Positions 11,514 through 21,152 are shown, counted from the first letter of the stretch. The stretch: 64,000 bases of DNA from an uncultured Pseudomonadota bacterium (GCA_903918375.1 CAIXED010000021.1:1-64000); one strand, 5' to 3'. Program-made: numbers and translations. Notes: generated by a model not told the origin, from the sequence alone.

Positions 11514-11786
11514 TTAGGCGATTTCAAAACCACTAAACTCGCATTGTTGATTGTGCGGATTGACAATCACTTCGCTGACTTTGGCTAATAAAGGGCCTTT
11601 ATGACACCAAGCAATTAGCTGTTCCAGTGTCGTCGAATCGCCTTGGGCAATAATTTCGACGCTGTTATCCGGCAAATTTCTGACCAAACCCTTTAAATTG
11701 AGTTTTGACGCTTGTTTTTGGGTATTGGCGCGGAAATACACGCCTTGTACCCGACCTTTAACAATAATGTGCAATGTTTCGCTCAT
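11514..11786 (-). CDS. acyP: Acylphosphatase
   Basis: A 90-residue single-domain enzyme that hydrolyses acyl phosphates. The catalytic segment VKGRVQGVYFR near residue 9 carries the phosphate-binding loop and Arg, and the conserved Asn is in GLVRNLPDNSVEI near residue 33. Its start overlaps the end of rlmKL by 4 bases, so the two are translationally coupled. Confidence 0.95.
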   Translation of the reverse strand: MSETLHIIVKGRVQGVYFRANTQKQASKLNLKGLVRNLPDNSVEIIAQGDSTTLEQLIAWCHKGPLLAKVSEVIVNPHNQQCEFSGFEIA

Positions 11787-13978
11787 CGGCTAATTTTCCA
11801 GCAATAGTGAATTTTGGCATCTCGGGCAAAATCTTCGCCTATGGTTGAGGCGCTAATGTCTTCGATTTTTAAATCGGCCAATGCGTCGTAATCCATTTTA
11901 AATCGGCGGAAATTGGTCGAAAAATACAAAATGCCGTTATTGGCTAATAATTCAGAGGCATGTTTCAAAATCTGCACATGATCGTTTTGGATGTCAAAAG
12001 CATCGTCCATTTTCTTGGAATTAGAAAACGTCGGTGGATCAAGAAAAATTAAATCAAATTGCTGTTTAACTTTCTGTCCGGCTTGTTCTGCCAGCCATTC
12101 CAAACAATTGGCGCGGACTAATTTATGATCACCGCGAATGCTATTCAAATCAAAATTACGCTTTGCCCAATCTAAATAAGTGTTGGACATATCGACGGTG
12201 ACGCTGGAAATTGCACCACCGATGGCGGCATGAACACTGGCGCTGCCGGTATAGGCGAACAAATTTAAAAAGCGTTTGCCTTCGGCCTGTTGCTGAATGG
12301 TTAGGCGTATTGGGCGGTGGTCAAGAAAGATGCCGGTGTCGAGATAATCTTCAAAATTGACCCAAAACTTACAGCCGCCTTCTTCAATGATATGAAAACG
12401 TCCAGAATCGCCTTGTTTCTCGTATTGGTCGGTGTTTTTTTGTTTACGACGAATTTTTAAAAACACTTGCTCACGCGGAATGCCCAATACTTTGGGGATT
12501 TCTGCCATTGCACCGGCTAAGCGTTGATTGGCTTTGTGTGGATCGATGGTTTTCGGTGATTCGTATTCTTGAACATTGACCCAAGTTTGTTCACCTTGAT
12601 AAATATCCACAGCTACCGCGTATTCAGGTAAGTCGGCATCGTAAACTCGGTAGCAATTAACTTGATTTTGTTTAGCCCATTTGCTGAGTTTTTTGAGATT
12701 TTTTCGCAAGCGATTGCCAAACATTTCTGCTTGCGAATCCGGTTGTTCGGTTTCGCTACGGCGGCTGATTTGCTCTAAACGCTCTTCTTGTGATTTGGCT
12801 TTAGGTTCAAAAAAGCCGCGTTCTTCCAAGTTAAAGCGCAGTAATTTACATTCCAAAGCGCCATTAAATAAGGTGATCGGTTTTTGTGAGCGTACACCTA
12901 ATCTAAAACCCAGTTCAGGATTGCTAATAATCATCGTCGCTTGCCAGCCAACGAAACGGCTTTTCAGAATATCGCCAAAGCGTCGGTAAAGTTCGGCGGT
13001 TTCCGCTTCATCGCCTAGACGCTCACCATAAGGTGGGTTGCAAGCAATTAAACCTTTAGGCCAGCTTTCGGCTGCGGCGGCATCGTTAATCTCGCGTTTT
13101 TCGATGTGGATTTTGCCTTGTAAGCCAGCGTTTTCGACGTGTTGTACTGCGGCAGCGACGGTGCGGCGATCTTGGTCGAAGCCGACAATCGGCGGTAATT
13201 TGCTAATGCCAATATCGCGACGTTGTTTGGCTTCATCTAACAGGCTTTGCCATAAAGCGGCATCGTGTTTTTTCCAGCCTAAAAAGCCGTAATACTCGCG
13301 CAGTAATCCGGGGGCATAGTCGGCGGCAATCATCGCGCCTTCTAATAACATGGTGCCGGAGCCGCACATTGGGTCTAGTAAAGAGCCGCCTTGAGCAGCG
13401 ATTTTTGGCCAGCCGCTGCGTAATAAAATCGCCGCCGCTAAATTTTCTTTGATAGGTGCAGCGATGCTGACGTCACGGTAGCCGCGTCTATGCAAGCTTT
13501 CGCCGGATAAATCCAAACTGATTTGCGCGGTTTCGTTGTGTAAATAGACGTTGACGCGAATGCTGGGGCGTTCGGTGTCGATATTTGGGCGTTTGTTAAA
13601 TTTGGTCCGCATTTGATCGACGATGGCGTCTTTCACTTTTAGGGCGCCAAAGTGGGTGTTGTTAATCGCGGGATTATTTTTGGAACTGAACGATACAGCT
13701 AGGCTGTCGTCGGGTTTGAGATGCTCAAACCAATTGATTTTTTGCACACCGTTGTATAAATCCTGTTGCGATTTAACTTCAAAACTGCCCAGTAATAATA
13801 GAATTCGATTGGCGGTACGTGACCAAAGACAGGCTTTATAAGCCATTGCCAAATCGCCTTTAAAAGCGACACCGGCCATTTTATGTTGAATTTGTTGTGC
13901 GCCAAGCGCCTCAAGTTCGGTGGCGAGGATGCCTTCCATCGCTTTGGGCGTGGTGGCGAAGAGTTGGTAGCTGGTCAT
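11783..13978 (-). CDS. rlmL: Bifunctional 23S rRNA methyltransferase RlmKL (G2069 and G2445)
   Basis: A 731-residue two-module enzyme. The N-terminal half (RlmL) has a THUMP region, then a methyltransferase with LLDPMCGSGTML near residue 202 and the catalytic NPPYGERL near residue 314; it makes m2G2445. The C-terminal half (RlmK) has FLNLFAYTGSASVHAA near residue 567 and LDPPTFSNSKKM near residue 641; it makes m7G2069. The fused form is typical of gammaproteobacteria. It heads a minus-strand run with acyP. Confidence 0.96.
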   Translation of the reverse strand: MTSYQLFATTPKAMEGILATELEALGAQQIQHKMAGVAFKGDLAMAYKACLWSRTANRILLLLGSFEVKSQQDLYNGVQKINWFEHLKPDDSLAVSFSSKNNPAINNTHFGALKVKDAIVDQMRTKFNKRPNIDTERPSIRVNVYLHNETAQISLDLSGESLHRRGYRDVSIAAPIKENLAAAILLRSGWPKIAAQGGSLLDPMCGSGTMLLEGAMIAADYAPGLLREYYGFLGWKKHDAALWQSLLDEAKQRRDIGISKLPPIVGFDQDRRTVAAAVQHVENAGLQGKIHIEKREINDAAAAESWPKGLIACNPPYGERLGDEAETAELYRRFGDILKSRFVGWQATMIISNPELGFRLGVRSQKPITLFNGALECKLLRFNLEERGFFEPKAKSQEERLEQISRRSETEQPDSQAEMFGNRLRKNLKKLSKWAKQNQVNCYRVYDADLPEYAVAVDIYQGEQTWVNVQEYESPKTIDPHKANQRLAGAMAEIPKVLGIPREQVFLKIRRKQKNTDQYEKQGDSGRFHIIEEGGCKFWVNFEDYLDTGIFLDHRPIRLTIQQQAEGKRFLNLFAYTGSASVHAAIGGAISSVTVDMSNTYLDWAKRNFDLNSIRGDHKLVRANCLEWLAEQAGQKVKQQFDLIFLDPPTFSNSKKMDDAFDIQNDHVQILKHASELLANNGILYFSTNFRRFKMDYDALADLKIEDISASTIGEDFARDAKIHYCWKISR

Positions 13979-14054
13979 AATCTGCGACTGTGTTCTGTTT
14001 GGCCGCGTAGGATAGCAATTTGTTTGCAGGTGTCGGGGATTATTTGTCGGTTAA

Positions 14055-14250
14055 TTAAAACTGTTTGCTTAATCCTGCTTGTTGTAATGCGGCATTAGCA
14101 GTGTGACGGGATTTGATTTTGCCATCGACAACAAAGTGCTTTTCGGAAATTGGGCTAAACCAGATTTCATGATCGCCTTTACCTTAGTCTTACAAAATAG
14201 CAATTATGTGATTTGAGTAGTTTTTTAAGTAATGGGGTAAAGTCGCCCAT
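14055..14250 (-). pseudogene. HicA-like toxin broken by a one-base insertion
   Basis: An ATG at 14250, two bases after the stop of the DUF1902 gene, begins MGDFTPLLKKLL and proceeds to YFVR, then ends at a TAA. In the next frame the reading continues GKGDHEIWFSP, then KSRHTANAALQQAGLSK and stops at 14055. These are the HicA-type toxin motifs, with the catalytic His in GDHEIW. Removing one base at 14186 (restoring CAA from CTAA on the minus strand) joins the halves into an intact 64-residue protein. So this is a toxin gene with a single frameshift, unless the base is a sequencing error. The pairing with a DUF1902 antitoxin supports the call. Confidence 0.75.
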
Positions 14251-14252
14251 TA

Positions 14253-14489
14253 TTACGAACCTAGGTGTTGATGAGGTTTATACGTGAAAAAACCATCCAA
14301 CATAAAAGGCAGTTCTTCATTGAGATTGCTATTGTTAGCTTCTTGTAATTCAGGGATCACAATTCTTAAGCGCTCAATTAAAGCGTCAATAGTGCTGGCT
14401 TCAATCGCAAGGCCGTCAATATCGGAACTGGTGGCAATCCAAACCTTGGCTTCTTCGTCCCATTCAGCGTTGATTTTAAATGGCTGCAT
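14253..14489 (-). CDS. DUF1902 (HicB-like) antitoxin
   Basis: A 78-residue protein with WDEEAKVWIATSSDIDGLAIEA near the N-terminus, quoted here in part, the partial HicB fold of DUF1902. It lacks an obvious helix-turn-helix or ribbon-helix-helix DNA-binding tail. The HicA-like toxin frame follows immediately and is frameshifted, so this would be the surviving antitoxin of a two-gene module. The order antitoxin-toxin is reversed compared with classical hicAB. Confidence 0.8.
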   Translation of the reverse strand: MQPFKINAEWDEEAKVWIATSSDIDGLAIEASTIDALIERLRIVIPELQEANNSNLNEELPFMLDGFFTYKPHQHLGS

Positions 14490-14514
14490 TAGTTGTTCTC
14501 CACAATATAGAAAT

Positions 14515-14549
14515 AATTTGGCGGTTAACTATTGGTTAACCGCCAAATT
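14515..14549 (-). terminator. Terminator of the FKBP gene
   Basis: A perfect 15-base inverted repeat (arms 14515-14529 and 14535-14549) with a 5-base loop begins 7 bases after the stop codon of the FKBP gene on the minus strand. A T-rich stretch follows on that strand. Confidence 0.75.
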
Positions 14550-14555
14550 TCAAAT

Positions 14556-15071
14556 TTACTGAACTTTAATTAACTCAACATCAAAAATCAAAGTTGAGTT
14601 AGGGCCAATGCTTGGACCTGCATGACGTTCGCCATAAGCTAGGTTTGAAGGGATAAATAATTTAGCTTTGCCGCCTTCTTTCATTAATTGCAAGCCTTCT
14701 GTCCAGCCAGCGATAACGCGGTTTAGACCAAAAGTAATTGGCTCGCCACGTTTGTATGAGCTGTCGAATACTTTGCCGTCGATTGTGGTGCCTTCGTAGT
14801 GAACAGTGACGTTTGAAGTAGCAGTAGGTGAAGCGCCGGTGCCTTCGGTAATTACTTGGTATTGCAAGCCGCTGGCGGTGGTAATAACACCTTCCATTTT
14901 GCCGTTTTCTGCTAAAAAGGCTTCGCCCATGGCTTTGTTGTCAGCGTTGGTTAATTGAGTCACTGTATTGTCACCTTCTGAGTTAGTGGTTTTGTTTTTA
15001 AGATAGAAAACGCCAGCGCCGATAATAGCAGCGATAACAATGGCGATTAGAACGTATTGCGATGATTTCAC
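14556..15071 (-). CDS. FKBP-type peptidyl-prolyl cis-trans isomerase, membrane-anchored
   Basis: A 171-residue protein with an N-terminal hydrophobic anchor (about residues 6-24) and a C-terminal FKBP domain (about residues 75-170). [37 protein letters not shown] and IPSNLAYGE are the standard active-site segments of Mip/FkpA-like enzymes. It should act as a periplasmic proline isomerase and folding helper. It is shorter than FkpA, lacking most of the dimerisation domain. Followed by its own terminator. Confidence 0.9.
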   Translation of the reverse strand: MKSSQYVLIAIVIAAIIGAGVFYLKNKTTNSEGDNTVTQLTNADNKAMGEAFLAENGKMEGVITTASGLQYQVITEGTGASPTATSNVTVHYEGTTIDGKVFDSSYKRGEPITFGLNRVIAGWTEGLQLMKEGGKAKLFIPSNLAYGERHAGPSIGPNSTLIFDVELIKVQ

Positions 15072-15108
15072 GGATTCTCCCTGTTAAATTGAAGTGATTA
15101 AAAGTTTA

Positions 15109-15696
15109 TCAGTTTTTAGCTTCGAGCTTTGGTCGGCAAGCGGCTAATTGGCTTTCGTAGCGACGGGCGCGATTTTGGACTTTTTGGGCAGTGGTCAGTA
15201 GCCATTGTTTGTGAGAATGGCTATTGCGTTGAAAACCGCCATGACCTTCGTGGTAGGCCAAATAAAGATTATGGGTATCAGTTTTGGACAGCCCCAGTTT
15301 TTTGTTACTGACTGTGCAATACCAGCCAATGAAATCGCAGCTATCAGAGAAGTCATCGCGATCAGCAAACCAGTGGCCGGTTTTTTGTTGATATTCTTTC
15401 CAAGTACCGTCTTGCGCTTGCGGATAACCGTAGGCGCTACTGGAGCGAAACCAAGGGATAAAGCCCAAAATTAATGGCCTTGGTGGTTCAGCGGTAGCAA
15501 CGAAACTCGACTCTTGATAAATAATCGCCATTTGTACCGGAATCGGAACCCCCCAGCGTTTTTCGGTGCTGACCGCAGCCTCGTACCAATCATCTTTTTC
15601 ATCAAAGATCTGACAAATATTGTCGGGATGTTTGGGCGGTGTGGTGGTGCAAGCTGATAAAAAAATCAAACTAATGATTATTAAAATTCGTGGCAT
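15109..15696 (-). CDS. Lipoprotein with lysozyme-like (SLT) transglycosylase fold
   Basis: A 195-residue protein with a lipoprotein signal ending in LSAC (lipobox Cys at residue 16). IYQESSF near residue 60 gives the catalytic Glu of the soluble lytic transglycosylase family, followed by AYGYPQAQDGTW, and YLAYHEGHGGF near residue 145, the usual third motif. It should cleave peptidoglycan at the outer-membrane side. It is a compact form without added domains. Alone between the FKBP gene and the TrpD2-like gene. Confidence 0.82.
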   Translation of the reverse strand: MPRILIIISLIFLSACTTTPPKHPDNICQIFDEKDDWYEAAVSTEKRWGVPIPVQMAIIYQESSFVATAEPPRPLILGFIPWFRSSSAYGYPQAQDGTWKEYQQKTGHWFADRDDFSDSCDFIGWYCTVSNKKLGLSKTDTHNLYLAYHEGHGGFQRNSHSHKQWLLTTAQKVQNRARRYESQLAACRPKLEAKN

Positions 15697-15730
15697 GAAG
15701 CTTGCTCCACCTAGTGAGGGTTTATTGAGA

Positions 15731-16732
15731 TTAGCTAAAGCGGTTTAGATTGCGGTTAAGCCAAAATTGTTCCGCTAACTGATGCGCTTGTTGTTGGCTT
15801 TCGGCTTTGCCGAGTAATTGCAAGGCTATCGCGGCTGTGCCAATGATGGTTGCTTGTGCAAATTCGTCCTCCACTTCGCCTTGCCAAACTTGGATTAGCT
15901 GTTGTGGATCTAATTGTTCGGCTTTCATGTGGCGGCGGGTAAATAAAGCGGGCCACATTTCATCAATCAATTCACCGTTGTGAACGCTTTGTACCAAACA
16001 TTCGACATCAGGATTGCGCTCGGTTTCGCCACCTTCGCCCTTCAAAACTGCCATGTGAGGTTGATTGAGCAATAGCGCCGCATTTTGATGTACTTGGCGG
16101 TAACTGGGGTGAAAAATCCCTTGAATGCTGTGCTGAGCATTAAATGGATTCAGCAATCTGACCAAAGTATGCACCGGCGAGCGCAAGCCCATCACTGGCC
16201 GTAAATTGATCATTTCGTACAGCGGTGGGCAAATGTGTTGTAGCGATAAATAGCTGAAATTAGTGGTTGCTAATTGTTGCTCTGCTTCGGCAATTGAATT
16301 GGCAGGGCTAATTTTGAGGGTTTCTAAAGCCTTTTCGGTGTAAAGCCGACCTCCGGTATGACCGCCAGCACCGTGCATAAAGACTTTGATGCCGTTTTCA
16401 GCCAATAATAAAGTCGATAGCAAAAACCAAGGTAAATGACGGCGTTTGCCAGCATAGGATGACCAATCTAAATCAGCTAAGGTTGGGCGATTGTCGCAAC
16501 CAATGCTGTCACGAGCAGCTTGTACAAAGCCCGCTAATTCTTCGCGAGTTTCTTCTTTAATCCGCATCAGCATTAAAAATGCGCCTAATTGAATCTCTTG
16601 CACTTGGTCTGACAGAATCATCTGCATTGCGCGGTAGGCTTCGTCTTGGGTCAGGTCGCGAGAACCTTTTTTGCCTTTGCCGAGGATTTTGATGAATTCG
16701 GCAAAGGGATGTTCGGCAGAAGTTAGGCTCAT
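15731..16732 (-). CDS. TrpD2/YbiB-like protein (anthranilate phosphoribosyltransferase fold)
   Basis: A 333-residue member of the TrpD-like nucleoside phosphorylase/phosphoribosyltransferase fold: helical N-terminus with GSRDLTQDEAYRAM, then FMHGAGGHTGGRLYTEKAL where true TrpD has a GTGGD phosphate-binding loop, and LRSPVHTLVRLLNP. The altered loop indicates the YbiB/TrpD2 group, nucleic-acid-binding proteins rather than tryptophan enzymes. Its 5' end overlaps the heme o synthase stop by 4 bases, so the two are co-transcribed. Activity uncertain. Confidence 0.8.
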   Translation of the reverse strand: MSLTSAEHPFAEFIKILGKGKKGSRDLTQDEAYRAMQMILSDQVQEIQLGAFLMLMRIKEETREELAGFVQAARDSIGCDNRPTLADLDWSSYAGKRRHLPWFLLSTLLLAENGIKVFMHGAGGHTGGRLYTEKALETLKISPANSIAEAEQQLATTNFSYLSLQHICPPLYEMINLRPVMGLRSPVHTLVRLLNPFNAQHSIQGIFHPSYRQVHQNAALLLNQPHMAVLKGEGGETERNPDVECLVQSVHNGELIDEMWPALFTRRHMKAEQLDPQQLIQVWQGEVEDEFAQATIIGTAAIALQLLGKAESQQQAHQLAEQFWLNRNLNRFS

Positions 16733-17619
16733 GTCAGTGAAATTTTAAAGTAATGATCGATTAGCAAAGCCGCAAAAATCAGCATTAGATAAATAATTGA
16801 ATAGGCAAAGGTACGCATGGCGGTTTTATTGTCTTTTTTACGCATCATTTGAATCGCAAAATATAAAAACCCCAAACCTAATAACACTGCCGATGCTAGA
16901 TAAATTAATCCGCTCATGCCAGTCAAATAAGGCAATAGCGTGGTTATCAGTAGCAGAATGGTGTAAAGCAAAATCTGTAGTCGGGTAAATTCAACGCCAT
17001 GGGTTACCGGTAGCATGGGAATCGCGACTTTGGCGTATTCATCACGTCTAGCAATCGCGAGTGCCCAAAAATGTGGTGGCGTCCAAACAAAAATGATTAA
17101 AAACAATAGCAAGGAATAAGGATGAGCTTCGCCAGTGATTGCAGCCCAACCTAAAACAGGTGGTGCCGCGCCTGCTGCGCCGCCGATGACGATGTTTTGT
17201 GGCGTCATTTTTTTTAGGTAAACCGTGTAAATAACCGCATAACCGATTAGCGATAGGAAGGTCAAAAAAGCGGTTAAGACATTGACTTTAATAGTCAGTA
17301 ATCCCATCGCAATCGCGCCAAGGATCGCGGCGAAGGTAATCACATTGTGTGAGTTGAGATTGCCTTTGGGTAGCGGACGGTTCATGGTTCTTGCCATTTC
17401 TGCGTCAGCTTTTTGGTCAATGAAATGATTGATTGCGGCTGCCGATGAAGCGGCTAAAGCAATACCGATAGTGCCATAAATGAAGTTCTCTAGCGGCGGC
17501 ATACCCGGTACAGATAGCAACATACCGACAATGGCTGTAAATACAATTAAGGCTACAACCCGCGGTTTGCAGAGTTCTAAATAATTTTTCCAAGAAAGGG
17601 TGATGCTTTGATCAGTCAT
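16729..17619 (-). CDS. cyoE: Protoheme IX farnesyltransferase (heme o synthase)
   Basis: Adds a farnesyl group to protoheme to make heme o for terminal oxidases. UbiA-family polytopic membrane protein with ELCKPRVVALIVFTAIVGM near the start (partial quote), NHFIDQKADAEMARTMNRPLP carrying the first Asp-rich metal site, and IFVWTPPHFWALA near residue 185. The frame is open to 17691, but the ATG at 17619 gives 296 residues, the usual length. It is divergent from the M16 protease pair. No ctaA or oxidase genes are nearby. Confidence 0.92.
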   Translation of the reverse strand: MTDQSITLSWKNYLELCKPRVVALIVFTAIVGMLLSVPGMPPLENFIYGTIGIALAASSAAAINHFIDQKADAEMARTMNRPLPKGNLNSHNVITFAAILGAIAMGLLTIKVNVLTAFLTFLSLIGYAVIYTVYLKKMTPQNIVIGGAAGAAPPVLGWAAITGEAHPYSLLLFLIIFVWTPPHFWALAIARRDEYAKVAIPMLPVTHGVEFTRLQILLYTILLLITTLLPYLTGMSGLIYLASAVLLGLGFLYFAIQMMRKKDNKTAMRTFAYSIIYLMLIFAALLIDHYFKISLT

Positions 17620-17723
17620 TTGCTTCCGAATAGTTTCAGCAACTTTAAACATATAGAATACCAGTGAACCTTTGATTATTAAAATCGTCACAGGCGCTCA
17701 CTTTTTCTATTAACGAGGGAATT

Positions 17724-19094
17724 ATGAAACAGAGGCTAGCTGCTGTGCTGTTACTTTGCCCTGTCTTTACGGCATACGCCGAGAGCGGCAAAGTTCATGA
17801 GCATACATTTAATAATGGCTTGAAAGTGTTGGTGAAGGAAGATCATCGTTCACCGGTGGTGGTTTCTCAAGTTTGGTACAAAGTGGGTGCCAGTTATGAG
17901 CCGGGTGGGATTACTGGTATTTCGCACATGTTGGAACACATGATGTTTAAAGGCACCAAGCAATATCCGGCTGGCGAGTTTTCGCGGATTATTGCTGAGA
18001 ATGGTGGGCAGGAAAATGCTTTTACCGGCAATGATTACACCGCGTATTTTCAAACCTTAGAAAAATCCCGTTTAGAAATTAGCTTTAAATTAGAAGCGGA
18101 TCGAATGCGTAATTTGGATTTAAAAGCTGAAGAGTTAGAAAAAGAATTGCAAGTTGTAACCGAAGAGCGGCGGATGCGAACTGACGATCAACCGCGCTCG
18201 AAAACTCAGGAACAATTTAATGCGGTGGCCTTTGCTAATAGTCCGTACAAAAATCCGGTGATTGGTTGGCCGTCTGATATTGCTAATTACAAAGTCGAAG
18301 ATTTACAGGCTTGGTATCAGCAATGGTATGCACCGAATAATGCGACCTTGGTGGTGGTGGGTGATGTTGATAGTCAGCAAGTGGTTCAGTTGGCCGAAAA
18401 ATATTTTGCAGGTCTGCAACCTAGCGTGATTAAGCCTATCAAGCCGCAGGAGGAAATTGAGCAGCAAGGTTTGCGTAAATTAACCGTCAAAGCCCCGGCC
18501 AAACTGCCTTACATCATGATGGGCTACAAAGTGCCGGTGCTGAAAACCGCAAAACCAGAGTCAGAGGCTTATGCTTTGGAAGTGTTGGCTGGGATTTTGG
18601 ATGGCGGAAATGGTGCGCGTTTAACATCGAGATTAGTTAGAGGCAAGCAAATTGCGGTTTCTGTTGGCGCAGGATATGACTTTACATCCCGATTGCCTGA
18701 GTTATTGATGTTGGAAGCGACGCCAGCGGAAGGCCAAACTGTATTTGATATGGAATATGCTTTGAAAGATGAAGTATTGCAGTTGAAAAATGAATTGGTG
18801 AGCGCGGATGAATTGCAACGAGTCAAGGCTCAGGTTTTAGCGAGCGATGTGTATCAAAAAGATTCTAATTTTTATCAAGCTATGCAATTAGGTATGTTGG
18901 AAACGGTGGGTATCGGTTGGCAAAAAGCCGATGAATATGTGAAAAAAATCAATCAAGTGACTGCTGAGCAAGTGCGTGATGTGGCGCGTAAATATTTGAT
19001 TGAAGATCATTTGACGGTGGCTTATCTCGATCCACAACCGATCACCGAAGCACCAAAGCCAGCAAAATCGATAGGAGGTCATCATGCGTTTTAA
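17724..19094 (+). CDS. M16 family zinc protease, catalytic subunit
   Basis: A 456-residue exported peptidase with a signal peptide (cleavage near residue 20, after YA). The inverted zinc motif HMLEHMMFKG near residue 68 (HxxEH) and the distal Glu in the following helix region make it an active pitrilysin-type enzyme. The C-terminal half is the inactive M16 domain with GGGNGAR-like and SRLVR segments. It overlaps the next gene, an M16 homologue lacking HxxEH, by 11 bases; such pairs form a protease/pseudoprotease complex in the periplasm. Confidence 0.9.
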   Translation: MKQRLAAVLLLCPVFTAYAESGKVHEHTFNNGLKVLVKEDHRSPVVVSQVWYKVGASYEPGGITGISHMLEHMMFKGTKQYPAGEFSRIIAENGGQENAFTGNDYTAYFQTLEKSRLEISFKLEADRMRNLDLKAEELEKELQVVTEERRMRTDDQPRSKTQEQFNAVAFANSPYKNPVIGWPSDIANYKVEDLQAWYQQWYAPNNATLVVVGDVDSQQVVQLAEKYFAGLQPSVIKPIKPQEEIEQQGLRKLTVKAPAKLPYIMMGYKVPVLKTAKPESEAYALEVLAGILDGGNGARLTSRLVRGKQIAVSVGAGYDFTSRLPELLMLEATPAEGQTVFDMEYALKDEVLQLKNELVSADELQRVKAQVLASDVYQKDSNFYQAMQLGMLETVGIGWQKADEYVKKINQVTAEQVRDVARKYLIEDHLTVAYLDPQPITEAPKPAKSIGGHHAF

Positions 19095-20379
19095 ATTAAT
19101 TGGATTGCTGTTTTTGTTGATTACTCAAAGTGGCTGGGCGACGGTAAAGATTGAGCATTGGCAAACCAATCAGGGCGGTAGGGTGTATTTCGTTAATACT
19201 CCTGCTTTGCCGATGGTCGATGTGCGGGTGACTTTTGATGCGGGGAGTGCGAGGGATGATGCTCAGTTTGGTTTGGCGGCATTAACCTCAGCTATGTTGG
19301 AAGCGGGTGCTGGTGAATGGGGGGCGGATGAAATTGCTAATCGCTTTGAGTCGGTAGGCGCAACATTTTCAAATGGCGTATCGAAAGATATGGCTTGGAT
19401 TTCGATGCGTAGTTTGGTCGAGAAGCCTTTATTGGATAAAGCGTTGGCAACCTATCAAACAATTTTGACCAAGCCGCGTTTTGATGAGACTGATTTTCAG
19501 CGTGAAAAAAGTCGTACTTTGGCTGGATTGAAGCATCGAGAAGAGTCACCGGCCGCATTGGCGAGTATCGCTTTTTATAAAGCTTTGTATCACGATCATC
19601 CTTATGGTCATCCTGATGATGGCGTCGTTCAAACCGTTGCCGGTTTTGAAGTCACCGATTTGAAAGAGTTTTATCAGAAATATTATGTGGCTGCTAATGC
19701 GGTTGTGGTGATAGTCGGTGATGTTAGTAAAGTTAATGCCGAGCAAATTGCTAATGACTTACTGGCCGGTTTGGCTATTGGTCAGAAGCCGCAAGAAATT
19801 CCAGCGGTAACGATGCCGACTCAATCAAGTTTTGAGCATATCGATTTTCCATCGACGCAAACCCATGTGTTGGCGGGTATGCCCGGTACTTATCGTAAAG
19901 ACCCTGATTATTTTGCCTTGTATGTCGGTAATCATATTCTGGGGGGTGGCAGTTTGGTATCAAAGTTGTTTGATGAGGTGCGAGAAAAGCGTGGTTTGGC
20001 GTATAGCGCGTCTAGTCAATTTGCACCGTTATTTAGGCAAGGGCCATTCACTATTGGTTTGCAGACCCGAAATGATCAGACCAATAAAGCGGTTGAAGTG
20101 ATGAACGCGACGGTAAAAGATTTTGTTGAACAAGGGCCAACAGAGAAGGAGTTAACCGCAGCGAAGCAAAATATAACGGGTGGATTTGCAATGCGGGTTG
20201 ATACCAATAGCAAATTAACCGATTACATCACTATGATTGGTTTTTATCAGCAACCATTGGATTATTTGGATCTATTTCAGAGCAAAATAGATGCGGTGAC
20301 TGTTGAGGCTGTGAAGGATGCGTTCAAACGACGTATTCGCACTGAATGGTTGCAGACGGTTACTGTGGGTGGAAAGTAG
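19084..20379 (+). CDS. M16 family pseudoprotease partner
   Basis: A 431-residue exported protein with a signal peptide (about residues 1-20) and the M16 fold, seen in VDVRVTFDAGSARDD, the GLAALTSAMLEAG helix where an active member would have HxxEH, and ILGGGSLVSKLFDEVREKRGLAYS (partial) in the C-terminal half, which carries the R/Y substrate-binding motif. No zinc ligands remain. Its start lies inside the end of the catalytic subunit gene, and the rsmD GTG follows its stop directly. Confidence 0.88.
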   Translation: MRFKLIGLLFLLITQSGWATVKIEHWQTNQGGRVYFVNTPALPMVDVRVTFDAGSARDDAQFGLAALTSAMLEAGAGEWGADEIANRFESVGATFSNGVSKDMAWISMRSLVEKPLLDKALATYQTILTKPRFDETDFQREKSRTLAGLKHREESPAALASIAFYKALYHDHPYGHPDDGVVQTVAGFEVTDLKEFYQKYYVAANAVVVIVGDVSKVNAEQIANDLLAGLAIGQKPQEIPAVTMPTQSSFEHIDFPSTQTHVLAGMPGTYRKDPDYFALYVGNHILGGGSLVSKLFDEVREKRGLAYSASSQFAPLFRQGPFTIGLQTRNDQTNKAVEVMNATVKDFVEQGPTEKELTAAKQNITGGFAMRVDTNSKLTDYITMIGFYQQPLDYLDLFQSKIDAVTVEAVKDAFKRRIRTEWLQTVTVGGK

Positions 20380-20934
20380 GTGTCGAATAAATTACGTATC
20401 ATCGGTGGCGAATGGCGCAGTCGGCAAATTAGTTTTGATGATGCGCCTGGATTAAGGCCAACACCTGGGCGAGTTAGGGAAACTTTATTTAACTGGCTAC
20501 AAGCAGATGTGCCTAATAGTCGATGTTTAGATTTGTATGCGGGTAGTGGTGCCTTGGGGGTTGAGGCGGCCTCCAGAGGTGCTAAAAGCGTTGTTCAAGT
20601 GGAGAGTAATCTTAAAACTTGTCAACGGCTTGCTGAGAATTGTCGGGTGTTAGGTGCTGGTCAGGTTCAAGTGGTACAAAAGGATGTTCTTCAATATTTG
20701 AAGGGCGGTGGTGATCAATATGATTTAGTTTTTTTAGATCCGCCGTTTGGTATGGGCTTGGTTCAAGAGACTTGTCAGCTATTAGATTATGGGATGTGGT
20801 TGGCCGATTTTGCGAAAATTTATGTAGAGGCGGAGAGGTCATTTGTACTCAATGAAATGCCGTCACGATGGCAATTGTTAAAGCAAAAAACCGCTGGTGA
20901 TGTTGGTTTTTACTTGTTCCAGAAATCTACCTAA
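20380..20934 (+). CDS. rsmD: 16S rRNA (guanine966-N2)-methyltransferase
   Basis: A 184-residue enzyme that makes m2G966 in 16S rRNA. RIIGGEWRSR at the start, LRPTPGRVRETLFNWL near residue 27, the SAM loop LDLYAGSGALGVEA near residue 51, and the catalytic FLDPPF near residue 118 are all present. It starts at a GTG directly after the M16 stop, so it is probably translated from the same message. The pmo promoter region follows. Confidence 0.95.
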   Translation: MSNKLRIIGGEWRSRQISFDDAPGLRPTPGRVRETLFNWLQADVPNSRCLDLYAGSGALGVEAASRGAKSVVQVESNLKTCQRLAENCRVLGAGQVQVVQKDVLQYLKGGGDQYDLVFLDPPFGMGLVQETCQLLDYGMWLADFAKIYVEAERSFVLNEMPSRWQLLKQKTAGDVGFYLFQKST

Positions 20935-21152
20935 TTTTGAGGGTGTAATTTGTGGCTTTTTGTAATCTATTGATAATAAAGTGTTATTTTTATTTGTTGT
21001 GTAAGTGGTAAAAGTTGTTGCTGGTTTGTTGTGATGATTTTTATGCGTTTTTTTTAAGAATTTTTGGCAATGCAAAACGTCAAAAAAAACGACGGATTAA
21101 ATGTCTAAATTCAGTGCTGATGCGGCCTTGTTTACAGATTGAATAAATTGTC

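Noticed and set aside
15731-16732. True anthranilate phosphoribosyltransferase (trpD)
   Set aside because: The phosphate loop is GGHTGG rather than GTGGD and there are no trp genes nearby, so the TrpD2/YbiB group fits better.
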